In this document: piece after piece, positions 22,406 to 29,945 of the stretch
How the letters are laid out: each line of letters opens with the position of its first letter
How positions within the stretch are numbered: position 1 is the first letter of the stretch
Virus record (IMG/VR): IMGVR_UViG_3300013132_000164
Span: 1-31,477 of that record
Source: a virus
Direction: 5' to 3' (one strand)
Length of the DNA stretch: 31,477 nucleotides
Program-made: the position numbers and the translations under genes
The notes under the pieces: model-generated
Seen by the model: only the letters and a program-made list of their open reading frames with translations
The model's database searches: none
Told to the model about the DNA's origin: nothing

Positions 22406-22631
22406 ATATCGAATTCATAAAACTGAAACTAAAACTTTATCCGCCAAAGACGAAGAGTTTTATATTCGATCTAATATCACTCTTGTTCCAAGAGCTGCAT
22501 TTCAAATTGATCAACGTTGTCCTGCAGAATACAAAAACATTATTGCGGTTTGCATTGATCGCGGTTGGTTGCGGCCTGTAGCAAATATTAGAGATAGTGA
22601 GTATACATATGAAAAACTCATTCAATCGTAA
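22398..22631 (+). CDS. Small phage protein of unknown function (77 aa)
   Basis: No domain recognised. The sequence alternates strands and a central helix, with the block IIAVCIDRGWLRPVANI at 48-64. Overlaps both neighbours. Confidence 0.6.
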   Translation: MIKYRIHKTETKTLSAKDEEFYIRSNITLVPRAAFQIDQRCPAEYKNIIAVCIDRGWLRPVANIRDSEYTYEKLIQS

Positions 22632-22797
22632 ATCCTCAGATTTCAGACTCTGGGTCAATAAGATGTGGTATGAACACCTATTAGAACTTGACGGGTATGG
22701 GCAGCCAATAACTTATACTAGCCAAGACTATTTTAAAAAGTATCGATTTTGGTTAAAAAGAGAATATCAATATCAACAAAGGATGCAACGTGGCTGA
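22609..22797 (+). CDS. Small basic aromatic phage protein of unknown function (62 aa)
   Basis: Very rich in aromatic and basic residues (FRLWVNKMWYEHLLEL, YFKKYRFWLKREYQYQ), consistent with a nucleic-acid or protein-binding helical pair. The ATG was chosen; GTG at 22597 is also possible. It overlaps the next gene's GTG. Confidence 0.6.
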   Translation: MKNSFNRKSSDFRLWVNKMWYEHLLELDGYGQPITYTSQDYFKKYRFWLKREYQYQQRMQRG

Positions 22798-23155
22798 CGC
22801 TCTTTACTTGATGTTTTTGTTACAGTTAAAACATTTTTACTTTGATTTTGCCAACCAAACACAAACAGAAATAGATAACAAAGGTTGTTATGGTAGTTGG
22901 CTTGGGATCATTCATAGTTTAAAACATGCAACGTTAACTGGGTTAGCAGTATGGGTTGTTCTGGGATATCCAGGTATTCCATTTGCTATAAGCATGGCTA
23001 TTCTAGACCTGGTTGCACATTACCACATAGATTATGTTAAAATGCGATTCGGTACTAAAGATTCTTCTACTAAAAGATTTTGGGCTGAGTTTGGTGCAGA
23101 TCAGTTTGCCCATCAATTAACTTACATTTTAATTATAGGATTAACTGTATTATGA
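22790..23155 (+). CDS. DUF3307-like small membrane protein
   Basis: The 121-aa protein has three to four hydrophobic segments and a repeated His/Asp pattern near the membrane faces: LLQLKHFYFDF (10-20), IIHSLKHAT, DLVAHYHIDYVK and GADQFAHQLTYI. This resembles DUF3307 membrane proteins found in phages and bacteria, of unknown role. The conserved His and Asp residues suggest a metal or catalytic site in the membrane. The GTG start is preceded by AAAGGA. Confidence 0.7.
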   Translation: MADALYLMFLLQLKHFYFDFANQTQTEIDNKGCYGSWLGIIHSLKHATLTGLAVWVVLGYPGIPFAISMAILDLVAHYHIDYVKMRFGTKDSSTKRFWAEFGADQFAHQLTYILIIGLTVL

Positions 23156-23634
23156 CAGAACTTGTTGCAAAACCTGTATTGAAAAACAAATATTGGATTG
23201 TAGAATCTCAAGGTGCCAAAGTGGCTACTATCCAAGCAGTAGACGATGGTGGATTTGTTTACGTAAACGACAATTATAGAGAAAAGTTTAACACAATTAA
23301 ACTGCTATCTAAAGCGTATAATGTTAAATTTGATAAACCACATAGCACCCAAACTCGAGCTAAACCTGTACAAAAAACAATCTATGACTATCCTATTCAA
23401 GGAACTGCATATAATATAATGTGGGATTTAAAACATAAATTCCCAGTATATTCAAAAAGCAATAAAAGCAAAAGTTTTTTTTGTGCAGGGTATTATGTTG
23501 TAAAATTAAATAATGAATGGACTACTGTATTTTGTCCTAAATTAATTACTCTAAATAGATATGATTTTTTCGGGCCATATCGCACAATTCAAGAAATGCA
23601 GACGAAATTAAATTGTTTATCACATGGAAAATAA
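23152..23634 (+). CDS. Conserved phage protein of unknown function (160 aa)
   Basis: A well-structured protein of unknown function. The N-terminal 55 residues form a beta-rich module (NKYWIVESQGAKVATIQAVD) and the C-terminal part has FFCAGYYVVKL and CPKLITLNRYDFFGPY. Similar proteins are, from memory, widespread in marine T4-like phages. The ATG overlaps the previous stop. Confidence 0.75.
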   Translation: MTELVAKPVLKNKYWIVESQGAKVATIQAVDDGGFVYVNDNYREKFNTIKLLSKAYNVKFDKPHSTQTRAKPVQKTIYDYPIQGTAYNIMWDLKHKFPVYSKSNKSKSFFCAGYYVVKLNNEWTTVFCPKLITLNRYDFFGPYRTIQEMQTKLNCLSHGK

Positions 23635-23851
23635 TCTCACTTTACATTTAAAAAAATTTAATGATCGAGTTAAAGCCATGAATCAAACTGGTAGTAAACA
23701 GTTGATACTTACTGCGCAGGAAGCAAGAAGTTTGCATGCAGATTTTATGGACTTACTAAGTCATTGTGCGTGCCAAAGTCGACAGATTCAGTTGTTACAA
23801 AATCAAGAGCAAGTGATACAAGTCACAGTAGATGGTGGAAAATTTAAATAA
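23624..23851 (+). CDS. Small phage protein of unknown function (75 aa)
   Basis: Helical protein (LILTAQEARSLHADFMDLLS and a Gln-rich second helix), possibly a short coiled coil. No family named. It overlaps the previous gene by 11 nt and is followed by a late-type promoter box. Confidence 0.6.
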   Translation: MENNLTLHLKKFNDRVKAMNQTGSKQLILTAQEARSLHADFMDLLSHCACQSRQIQLLQNQEQVIQVTVDGGKFK

Positions 23852-23867
23852 TATGTGCAGTTAATAT

Positions 23868-23875
23868 GATAAATA
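23868..23875 (+). promoter_or_regulatory. Late-type promoter box
   Basis: GATAAATA, followed by TTG, 18 nt before the next ATG; the same octamer precedes two of the homing endonucleases. Confidence 0.45.
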
Positions 23876-23893
23876 TTGTTAGGTAAAATTATA

Positions 23894-24181
23894 ATGAGCA
23901 GACCCAAGCCAAATGTTCTTATTGAACATGTAAATAAAACAACTTATAAAACAGAACAAATTTTAAGCAGCGAAGGTATTTGGGCTGTGTTCTACGATAA
24001 TCAACCTATTAATCTAAAATCCAGCAATATGTTAGTAAGCTACCCCGGTCCTAAATATAAGAAGACCAGTTTTAGCAATCCCGGGCATGCTATAAACCTT
24101 GCAAAAAAACTAAACAATCTGTTTAAAACAGACCAATTTTCAGTAGTATTGCTGCGTAGCGGTGACAAAATCTTCCCATAA
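23894..24181 (+). CDS. Conserved phage protein of unknown function (95 aa)
   Basis: Contains the conserved-looking blocks SRPKPNVLIEHVNK (2-15), GIWAVFYDNQPINLK and VSYPGPKYKKTSF. No domain named; similar proteins are common in marine T4-like phages, from memory. The ATG was chosen over an upstream TTG because it sits well behind the late box. Confidence 0.7.
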   Translation: MSRPKPNVLIEHVNKTTYKTEQILSSEGIWAVFYDNQPINLKSSNMLVSYPGPKYKKTSFSNPGHAINLAKKLNNLFKTDQFSVVLLRSGDKIFP

Positions 24182-24539
24182 AAGATTTACACAATCTCAA
24201 TTGACTGACATATTTGCTGATATGTCAGGTATTCATCCATCAAAACTGGCCTATGCAATTTGGAACAATCCGAAAGATCCCCATAGCCTTAGGCTAAGTG
24301 TTTCAGGATATCATCACGTTGTCACTTACTGCGGATGTAAATCTTATAATTTTGAAGTCGACCCCCCGCTGACAAATCGTAATTTGTTACAGTTGGAGCG
24401 ATATTTTCAAGGCATGTATTTTATTTTAAGAGACAAATTTGTGGTATTCGACGAAAGTGAAGCCAGCATGATAAATCTCATGGGCGGAAATGTGGCTGCT
24501 TATCTAAGTAATCTTGAGTCTAATTTTAGACAAGATTGA
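24162..24539 (+). CDS. Conserved phage protein of unknown function (125 aa)
   Basis: GTG start overlapping the upstream gene by 20 nt. The protein has blocks such as LTDIFADMSGIHPSKLAYAI and LLQLERYFQGMYFILRDKF. Cys57 and Cys59 in TYCGCKSY might bind a metal. Unknown function. Its stop codon lies inside the -35 element of the next promoter. Confidence 0.65.
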   Translation: MTKSSHKRFTQSQLTDIFADMSGIHPSKLAYAIWNNPKDPHSLRLSVSGYHHVVTYCGCKSYNFEVDPPLTNRNLLQLERYFQGMYFILRDKFVVFDESEASMINLMGGNVAAYLSNLESNFRQD

Positions 24540-24564
24540 CAAATATTCAATATTTCTGCATAAT
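24536..24564 (+). promoter_or_regulatory. Strong early promoter, repeat-family member 1
   Basis: TTGACA, 17 nt, CATAAT. The spacer contains a perfect palindrome AAATATT-C-AATATTT. The -35 overlaps the stop codon of the preceding gene. Confidence 0.85.
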
Positions 24565-24593
24565 ACGGTTATTGTAACTTAAACGGAGTAGCA

Positions 24594-24869
24594 ATGGCTA
24601 CTATTCAAGAAATCAACAGTTCCATTATGTTTGGTAATTTGTCCAATGATCAATTGGACAGTATTATTGCTGCTGTTAAATATAGGCGCAGTCAATTGAC
24701 CAGAGAAGTCAAACGGGGAATCACCGTGGGCAGTCATGTTAAGTTTTATAGCACCAAACGCGGGCAAAATTTCACAGGAACAGTAGAAAAAATTGCTGTG
24801 AAATTTGTCACTGTAAACACAGGAACCATGCGTTGGCGTGTGCCAGCCAACATGCTTGAAGTAGTTTAA
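24594..24869 (+). CDS. Small phage protein with a KOW/SH3-like C-terminal half (91 aa)
   Basis: A helical N-terminus (LSNDQLDSIIAAVKYRR) is followed by a beta-barrel-like segment (ITVGSHVKFYSTKRGQNFTG, then TVEKIAVKFVTVN and MRWRVPANMLEVV) that resembles KOW/SH3-like nucleic-acid or protein-binding modules. Driven by its own strong promoter, with GGAG 6 nt before the ATG. Probably an early protein; function unknown. Confidence 0.7.
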   Translation: MATIQEINSSIMFGNLSNDQLDSIIAAVKYRRSQLTREVKRGITVGSHVKFYSTKRGQNFTGTVEKIAVKFVTVNTGTMRWRVPANMLEVV

Positions 24870-24874
24870 TTTGG

Positions 24875-24903
24875 TTGACAAATATTCCATTATTTCTTAT
24901 AAT
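24875..24903 (+). promoter_or_regulatory. Strong early promoter, repeat-family member 2
   Basis: Perfect sigma70 consensus: TTGACA, 17 nt, TATAAT. The spacer carries AAATATTCCATTATTT, close to the palindrome of member 1. Confidence 0.9.
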
Positions 24904-24937
24904 ATTGGAATAGTAAATACAAACACGGAGAAACTGC

Positions 24938-25156
24938 ATGACCTCTTTTGAAGTTCGTTTTGACTGCGGTGATGATGATCGTAGTCCTGCTTGGATTGTA
25001 GTCCGTTTTGAAAATCTTGGATCTGATCGTGCACGATTTGGTCGAACAGTAGCAGAATTTGCCAGCCGTGAGTTGGCGGACTCTGCAGCCCGTATGTACA
25101 ATCAACATGTTTCTTTCGCAAAGTTTACCATTAGTCCCGCGCTTGTTGCAGAATAA
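24938..25156 (+). CDS. Small early phage protein of unknown function (72 aa)
   Basis: A compact protein with a beta-beta-alpha look: FEVRFDCGDD, AWIVVRFENL, then the helix EFASRELADSAARMYNQH. Strong early promoter and ribosome site (CGGAG). High early expression and small size suggest a host-takeover role, but nothing specific can be read. Confidence 0.7.
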   Translation: MTSFEVRFDCGDDDRSPAWIVVRFENLGSDRARFGRTVAEFASRELADSAARMYNQHVSFAKFTISPALVAE

Positions 25157-25160
25157 CAAC

Positions 25161-25189
25161 AAGACAAATATTCATTTTTCAACTATAAT
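25161..25189 (+). promoter_or_regulatory. Early promoter of moxR, repeat-family member 3
   Basis: AAGACA, 17 nt, TATAAT; the block GACAAATATTC is shared with the other members but the -35 has lost its TT. Confidence 0.75.
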
Positions 25190-25221
25190 TGTTTTTTCAA
25201 CGTTAATCAGGAGCATACATT

Positions 25222-26331
25222 ATGTCTAAAGAAGCCGTTACTGAACATCGTACCGTTACTGCCACTGCTGCTCGCCGCAGTATTTTGGCCTGTTTCAAAC
25301 AAAAGCGTCCCATCTTCCTGTGGGGGCCTCCGGGAATTGGTAAGAGTGAAGTTGTTGCAGGTGTTGCTGCAGAGTTGGGGGGCGCATTTATCGATCTTCG
25401 TCTTGCACAGATGGAGCCTACCGATCTGCGTGGCATTCCGTTCTATAACAAAGAATTGGGCAAGATGGACTGGGCACCGCCCATTGACTTGCCCGACGAA
25501 GAGTTTGCCAGCCAGTATCCCATTGTCTGCTTGTTCATGGACGAAATGAACAGTGCTGCTCCTTCAATTCAAGCGGCTGCTTATCAGTTAGTGTTGAACC
25601 GCCGTATTGGCAAATATGTCCTGCCTGACAATGTTGTGGTTATTGCTGCGGGTAACCGTGAAAGCGACAAAGGCGTTACTTATCGTATGCCTGCTCCGTT
25701 GGCTAATCGTTTTGTGCACTTGGAGATGCGTGTCGATCACGCCAGTTGGGAGACTTGGGCTGTGACTAACAAGATCCACAAAGATGTTGTTGGCTATGTG
25801 GGTTTTGCTAAACAGGATCTGTATGACTTTGATCCGCGTAGTTCCAGCCGTTCGTTTGCTACCCCGCGTTCGTGGACTTTCGTCAGCGAACTTCTTAAAG
25901 ACGACGATATCAGCACCGAGGATCTTACTGATTTGGTTGCGGGTGCTGTGGGCGAAGGTGTTGCTGTTAAGTTTATGGCACATCGTAAAGTTGCCGGACA
26001 ACTGCCTAAGCCTTCCGAGATTCTTGCTGGCAAAGTAAAAGAACTTAAAGTCAAAGAGATCAGTGCTATGTACAGTCTGACCATTGCCATGTGCTATGAA
26101 CTGCAGGATGCTGCCAAGAAAGAAGGCGGCAAAATCAGTGCTGAATGGCACGACATGGCAGACAACTTCTTCAAGTTCATGATGGATAACTTTACCACTG
26201 AACTGACTGTCATGGGTGCGCGGGTCGCGCTGACTACTTACAATCTTCCGTTTGTTCCCGGCAAACTCAAACATTTCGATGAGTTCCACAAACGATTTGG
26301 CAAGTACATTGTTGCTGCAAGCCAGAAGTAA
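25222..26331 (+). CDS. MoxR-type AAA+ ATPase
   Basis: The 369-aa protein has Walker A GPPGIGKS (35-42), Walker B VCLFMDEMN (102-110), sensor 1 IAAGNRESD (141-149) and an arginine-finger region PAPLANRF (158-165). MoxR ATPases act as chaperones that remodel target proteins together with a VWA-domain partner, and such a partner is encoded 0.9 kb downstream under the same promoter type. The gene looks richer in G and C at third positions than its neighbours, by eye, as is the VWA gene; this may reflect high expression or a separate origin. Strong ribosome site (CAGGAG). Confidence 0.92.
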   Translation: MSKEAVTEHRTVTATAARRSILACFKQKRPIFLWGPPGIGKSEVVAGVAAELGGAFIDLRLAQMEPTDLRGIPFYNKELGKMDWAPPIDLPDEEFASQYPIVCLFMDEMNSAAPSIQAAAYQLVLNRRIGKYVLPDNVVVIAAGNRESDKGVTYRMPAPLANRFVHLEMRVDHASWETWAVTNKIHKDVVGYVGFAKQDLYDFDPRSSSRSFATPRSWTFVSELLKDDDISTEDLTDLVAGAVGEGVAVKFMAHRKVAGQLPKPSEILAGKVKELKVKEISAMYSLTIAMCYELQDAAKKEGGKISAEWHDMADNFFKFMMDNFTTELTVMGARVALTTYNLPFVPGKLKHFDEFHKRFGKYIVAASQK

Positions 26332-26337
26332 TCCACA

Positions 26338-26378
26338 GGAGTCGAAGACAACATGGGAATGACTATGTCTTCGACTCC
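26338..26378 (+). promoter_or_regulatory. 13-bp perfect hairpin over the next gene's start codons
   Basis: GGAGTCGAAGACA (26338-26350) pairs with TGTCTTCGACTCC (26366-26378) across a 15-nt loop. The Shine-Dalgarno-like GGAG is inside the stem, and two of three in-frame ATGs are in the loop. No T-run follows, so it is not a standard terminator. It may control translation of the next gene or stabilise the moxR message. Confidence 0.6.
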
Positions 26379-26682
26379 CAAATTTTCAGTTGATAAATTA
26401 GACTCCAGATTCGCTGGACATAAACACTTCAAATATCGTGTAAAAATATTAGGCGATTACGTCGTAAGATATAACAGTTATATTGAAGTTCGGAATTGGT
26501 GTTGGGAAACTTTTGTCACCAGTTGCGAAAGAGATGTCCTGATAGAACTTGCAGATAAAGATGAAAGTTTTGTGCGTAAATGGGCGTGGCATGCTGAAAA
26601 ATATAATAAACGATTTTACGAATTTTACATCTATCTTGCCACAGATGAAGAATATGTGTTATTCAAATTAAAATGGTGTTAA
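26353..26682 (+). CDS. Phage protein of unknown function between moxR and the VWA gene (109 aa)
   Basis: Unrecognised protein, strongly aromatic and charged (YIEVRNWCWETFVTS, KWAWHAEKYNKRFYEFYIYL). Three in-frame ATGs (26353, 26359, 26365) compete as starts; all lie within the hairpin region, so the true start is open. It lies between the ATPase and its likely partner and could belong to that system. Confidence 0.65.
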   Translation: MGMTMSSTPKFSVDKLDSRFAGHKHFKYRVKILGDYVVRYNSYIEVRNWCWETFVTSCERDVLIELADKDESFVRKWAWHAEKYNKRFYEFYIYLATDEEYVLFKLKWC

Positions 26683-26683
26683 T

Positions 26684-27166
26684 ATGAGCGTACAGGATCT
26701 AGAACAAGATTTGCAGTTTAGACGTTATAGTCCAGAAAAACAGGAACAAATTCGGCAACTGGTATGCTATGCCACACTTATGGGCCTCGAAGGCCGAGAT
26801 CTAATCAGTATCGGAGGAACTTGGCAAAGAAGCACCACTGCCAGACAACGTAAAGAAAATATTGCCAACGCAAAATATATTTGGAATAAAGGCCTAGTCT
26901 GGCCAATGGCCCCTGCACATTACTGGGAAAAACTTACCCGATGTCGGTATACTTCGGAATCAGGCATCAATTATGAACTTACTTTTCAATTTGATCATAG
27001 AGTTCAGATAACAAAAATAGTAAAGGCAGATTCAAAACAACAAAAAAACACAAAATCAGACAGCATCAATGTGTTTATTTCCGACTATGACTGTGGTAAT
27101 AGCAAAAAAGAATTCATTTATAAAATGATGGTAGCTATACATAACAAAGAACTTGTGATTCCTTAA
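26684..27166 (+). CDS. Phage protein of unknown function (160 aa)
   Basis: Unrecognised. An N-terminal helical region (YSPEKQEQIRQLVCYATLMG) includes an RDLISIGGTWQRST segment, followed by a beta-rich half (YELTFQFDHRVQITKIV). Starts 1 nt after the upstream stop and ends just before the promoter of the VWA gene. Confidence 0.65.
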   Translation: MSVQDLEQDLQFRRYSPEKQEQIRQLVCYATLMGLEGRDLISIGGTWQRSTTARQRKENIANAKYIWNKGLVWPMAPAHYWEKLTRCRYTSESGINYELTFQFDHRVQITKIVKADSKQQKNTKSDSINVFISDYDCGNSKKEFIYKMMVAIHNKELVIP

Positions 27167-27167
27167 T

Positions 27168-27196
27168 TTGACAAATATTCCAATATTTCTTATAAT
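27168..27196 (+). promoter_or_regulatory. Strong early promoter of the VWA gene, repeat-family member 4
   Basis: Perfect TTGACA, 17 nt, TATAAT; the spacer contains the palindrome AAATATT-CC-AATATTT. Confidence 0.9.
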
Positions 27197-27220
27197 AACG
27201 GTATTGTAAAGGAGAATTGA

Positions 27221-28510
27221 ATGACTACTACTAGCAGCGAAAAACGTCAACCCAAACTTGCTGGCAAACTGTCAGACACTGTTAATCCTCAGCTGGATTC
27301 TGCAGTACGCGAAAAATTGGTTACCGCACGTATTGGCCTACTTCTTAAGGCTCCTTTTTTCGGCAATCTTGCTACTAGGCTTAAGCTGGTTAACGCAGAC
27401 AGCTGGCTTGGTACTGCAGCCACTGATGGTCGTAATTTCTATTACAATACCGAATTTGTTAACAAACTCAAACCGCGTGAACTAGAATTTCTTTTTGGTC
27501 ACGAAGTACTGCACAATGTCTATGACCATATCGGACGTACTGGTGACTTCCGAGATTGCCGACTTTTCAATTGTGCCGCTGACTTCTGTGTCAATTCGGA
27601 TTTGATTGAGCAGAAAATTGGTGATCGCATTAATCCTTGTCTGTATGATGCAAAGTATAAAGGGTGGAGTGCTGAAGAAGTCTACGACGATTTGTACGAC
27701 AAAGCCGAAAAAATCGACATTTCGGACTTGCTGGAACAGATGCTAGACGAACACCTTGACGATCAAGAAGACGACAGTGACGGAGATAAAGATACAGACG
27801 GGAACCGTGAGGGCAAAGGTCGTCCACGATTGTCCGATGCTGAAAAACGACAAATTAAGGACGAAATCCGCGAAGCTCTGATGCAGGCTGCACAGGCAGT
27901 GGGAGCAGGTAATCTGCCGTCAGGCGTCAAACGACTGATCAAAGATCTCACTAAACCCGTTGTCAATTGGCGTGAGCTGCTTCAACAACAAATTCAGTCC
28001 ACTATTAAAGATGACTTTACTTGGATGCGGCCAAACCGACGCAGTTGGCACATGGATGCCGTTATGCCCGGCATGCGGCCCGGAACTCAAATTGATGTGT
28101 GCATTGCCATTGACACTTCGGGCAGTATTGGAGAAGCAGACATTAAAGCATTCCTCAGTGAGATCAAAGGCATCATGGAAGCCTACGATGAATATAAAAT
28201 TCAAGTGTGGAGTTTTGACACTGAAATTTATAATCATCAAACGTTCACCAGTGAAAACATGGATGATATTTCCAGCTATCAACCTGCAGGAGGAGGCGGA
28301 ACAGACTTCATGGCCAATTGGGAATACATGAAAGAAAATAATATCGAGCCTAAGAAGTTTATTATGTTCACTGACGGTATGCCGTTTAGTTCTTGGGGTG
28401 ATCCTGATTACTGCGATACAGTTTTCATCATCAAGGGCAACCAAGATGCCGAACCCCCGTTTGGTGTTTGGGCTATTTATGAAAAAGCTCGAGAACTTGC
28501 AGGTGCGTAA
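27221..28510 (+). CDS. HExxH metallopeptidase-like / VWA-domain protein (DUF2201 type), MoxR partner
   Basis: The 429-aa protein has an N-terminal domain with the zinc motif FGHEVLHNVYDH at 92-103 (HExxH, His94, Glu95, His98). A strongly acidic, low-complexity linker spans about 178-200. A C-terminal von Willebrand A-like domain carries the MIDAS motif AIDTSGSIGEAD at 296-307 and later FTDGMP. This architecture matches the DUF2201 VWA-like proteins that pair with MoxR ATPases. The metallopeptidase motif raises the option of a protease regulated by the ATPase. Promoter and ribosome site (AAAGGAG) are strong, and a terminator follows. Confidence 0.88.
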   Translation: MTTTSSEKRQPKLAGKLSDTVNPQLDSAVREKLVTARIGLLLKAPFFGNLATRLKLVNADSWLGTAATDGRNFYYNTEFVNKLKPRELEFLFGHEVLHNVYDHIGRTGDFRDCRLFNCAADFCVNSDLIEQKIGDRINPCLYDAKYKGWSAEEVYDDLYDKAEKIDISDLLEQMLDEHLDDQEDDSDGDKDTDGNREGKGRPRLSDAEKRQIKDEIREALMQAAQAVGAGNLPSGVKRLIKDLTKPVVNWRELLQQQIQSTIKDDFTWMRPNRRSWHMDAVMPGMRPGTQIDVCIAIDTSGSIGEADIKAFLSEIKGIMEAYDEYKIQVWSFDTEIYNHQTFTSENMDDISSYQPAGGGGTDFMANWEYMKENNIEPKKFIMFTDGMPFSSWGDPDYCDTVFIIKGNQDAEPPFGVWAIYEKARELAGA

Positions 28511-28528
28511 ATACAATTAGCCCAGAAG

Positions 28529-28557
28529 AATACCACCTTCGGGTGGTATTTTATTTT
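28529..28557 (+). terminator. Intrinsic terminator with UUCG tetraloop
   Basis: AATACCACC, loop TTCG, GGTGGTATT, then TTATTTT. A textbook stable hairpin that ends the moxR-VWA transcription region. Confidence 0.95.
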
Positions 28558-28572
28558 GTAAGGACGCGCAAA

Positions 28573-28881
28573 ATGAGCAGACCTGAGGATAAACTAAATC
28601 ATAGTCGTAGACTACACCATGACGAAACTGCTATAGAACGACAAAGCAAAATTTTTAAAAGCCATGTGCAAGATCCCAAACATCCAACATTGGAACAATC
28701 GCATAGATTTTCTAAAAAACATGCAATGAACTGCGGTGACCCCAGGTGTTTTATGTGTGGTAATCCTAGAAAATTTTTTAAAGAACCAACTCAACAAGAA
28801 AAACGATTGTTTCAAGATATAGACACGCCTAATAACAAACACAGTAATGGATTACGAAATGACGAGAAAGACATTTTATGA
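28573..28881 (+). CDS. Conserved phage protein with cysteine knuckle (102 aa)
   Basis: Highly charged with many His and Lys. The block MNCGDPRCFMCGNPRKFF at 52-69 has Cys54-X4-Cys59-X2-Cys62, a possible metal knuckle. This motif is, from memory, conserved in marine T4-like phage proteins of unknown function. AAGGA lies upstream of the ATG. The 3' end overlaps the next gene. Confidence 0.72.
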   Translation: MSRPEDKLNHSRRLHHDETAIERQSKIFKSHVQDPKHPTLEQSHRFSKKHAMNCGDPRCFMCGNPRKFFKEPTQQEKRLFQDIDTPNNKHSNGLRNDEKDIL

Positions 28882-29323
28882 AAAGGTTGGTCGCCGTTAT
28901 GTTCCTGTTCGCGAATATGACAGTGAACTACACAACGCCTATCCACGTGGAACACATGTTACTGTAGTCACCCCGGGAGTCAGCTCTACTAGATACAATA
29001 TAGACCCCGATTATGCTGCACTAATTGCTGCGAGTATGGTAGCATATGATCATATCTGTAAAGTAATAGTAGATCATAGTAGGTTGAAGCCCACTAAAGA
29101 ACCTATTACACGAGAACAAAAAGAACTATGGGATCAACTTTCTCAAAGCTTGGATATTTCTGTATTGCCTTTGTATCGCGCAAGTGTGGCAGAATCAGTT
29201 CGTGTAGGCACTGACGCAATGATTCGGGAAGCAGATAAATTAATGCAACATGATGCTGTACGTCAAGCGTATGAACATTTTATTACGATAGCAAAACTAT
29301 GTTCGAATCAATCTCAACAATAA
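28859..29323 (+). CDS. Conserved phage protein of unknown function (154 aa)
   Basis: The start MTRKTFYEKVGRRYVPV looks like a conserved N-terminus, so this ATG, with GGAT 6 nt ahead, was preferred over the one 12 nt earlier. The blocks PRGTHVTVVTPGVSSTRYNI and DYAALIAASMVAYDHI suggest a structured N-terminal domain; the second half is helical. Function unknown. Confidence 0.72.
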   Translation: MTRKTFYEKVGRRYVPVREYDSELHNAYPRGTHVTVVTPGVSSTRYNIDPDYAALIAASMVAYDHICKVIVDHSRLKPTKEPITREQKELWDQLSQSLDISVLPLYRASVAESVRVGTDAMIREADKLMQHDAVRQAYEHFITIAKLCSNQSQQ

Positions 29324-29430
29324 TCTCAATTGTAATTATAGCTGTAATTATTTTTGCAGGAATACTGGGTTTTTGTTATTTTATTGAAAAAAATCTGGAG
29401 TTAATGGATGTTGAAGACCGGAGAGATTAA
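29299..29430 (+). CDS. 43-aa single-span membrane protein
   Basis: Encodes MFESISTIISIVIIAVIIFA, then more hydrophobic residues and a charged tail ending DVEDRRD. One transmembrane segment (about residues 5-28) with the tail probably cytoplasmic. It overlaps the stop of the previous gene by 25 nt and the start of the next by 23 nt, filling what would otherwise be an 84-nt gap. No clear ribosome site. Possibly a small phage membrane peptide; function unknown. Confidence 0.5.
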   Translation: MFESISTIISIVIIAVIIFAGILGFCYFIEKNLELMDVEDRRD

Positions 29431-29683
29431 CCCATTGAACGTGTTTAGTCTCAGAAATATTAGTCATTGCCCTCCTCATTTCACAAAAGTTTATGTAGAC
29501 TCTTCCGCAGGAACACATAAACAAATTTCTGATTGGATATATGAAAATTTAAAAGGTAGATATTATATAAATGATGCTTATGTAAAAAACGAACGCAATC
29601 ACACTAACTTACAAATTTGCGTAGCATTTGAAATTGCTTCTGAGGCAAGCTTTTTTGGTTTAATGTTAGACAAAATTAATTAA
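29408..29683 (+). CDS. Conserved phage protein of unknown function (91 aa)
   Basis: Contains KVYVDSSAGTHKQISDWIYE (27-46) and a following YYIND, a block that looks conserved. It could be an alpha/beta fold; no function is known to me. GGAG lies upstream of the ATG. Confidence 0.68.
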   Translation: MLKTGEINPLNVFSLRNISHCPPHFTKVYVDSSAGTHKQISDWIYENLKGRYYINDAYVKNERNHTNLQICVAFEIASEASFFGLMLDKIN

Positions 29684-29736
29684 AATTTTAGTTCAATATA
29701 TTTAGATGTAAATAAGTAAGAACTTGGAAACATAAG

Positions 29737-29934
29737 ATGAATCAAGAAACTACTCAACAAAAAGAAGTTCAAATACCGGCTCAAGAATTGCTAACCTTGT
29801 TAAGTTTAATTCAGTTAGCAAGTAGCAGAGGCGCGTTTAGACCTGAAGAATTTGTAGACATCGGGACTGCTTATCAAAAACTTTATTCTTTTCTTGTTGA
29901 TCTTAATGTCATTAATGTGCCCAATAAATCATAA
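29737..29934 (+). CDS. Small helical phage protein of unknown function (65 aa)
   Basis: Two helices (AQELLTLLSLIQLASSRG, FVDIGTAYQKLYSFLVDL) with an FRPEEF turn between them. This type, of unknown role, recurs in marine T4-like phages, from memory. The 53-nt gap before it contains only a doubtful TGTAAATA box. Confidence 0.65.
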   Translation: MNQETTQQKEVQIPAQELLTLLSLIQLASSRGAFRPEEFVDIGTAYQKLYSFLVDLNVINVPNKS

Positions 29935-29945
29935 AAGGACAGTAT

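Noticed and set aside
25588-26289. 233-codon open frame on the - strand opposite moxR
   Set aside because: It is a by-product of the codon choice in moxR; no motif and no promoter on that strand.
27920-28516. 198-codon - strand frame opposite the VWA gene
   Set aside because: It overlaps the VWA domain coding region completely and shows no recognisable protein features.
29707-29714. TGTAAATA as a late promoter before the 65-aa gene
   Set aside because: It departs from both the TATAAATA and CTAAATA forms; not supported without transcript data.
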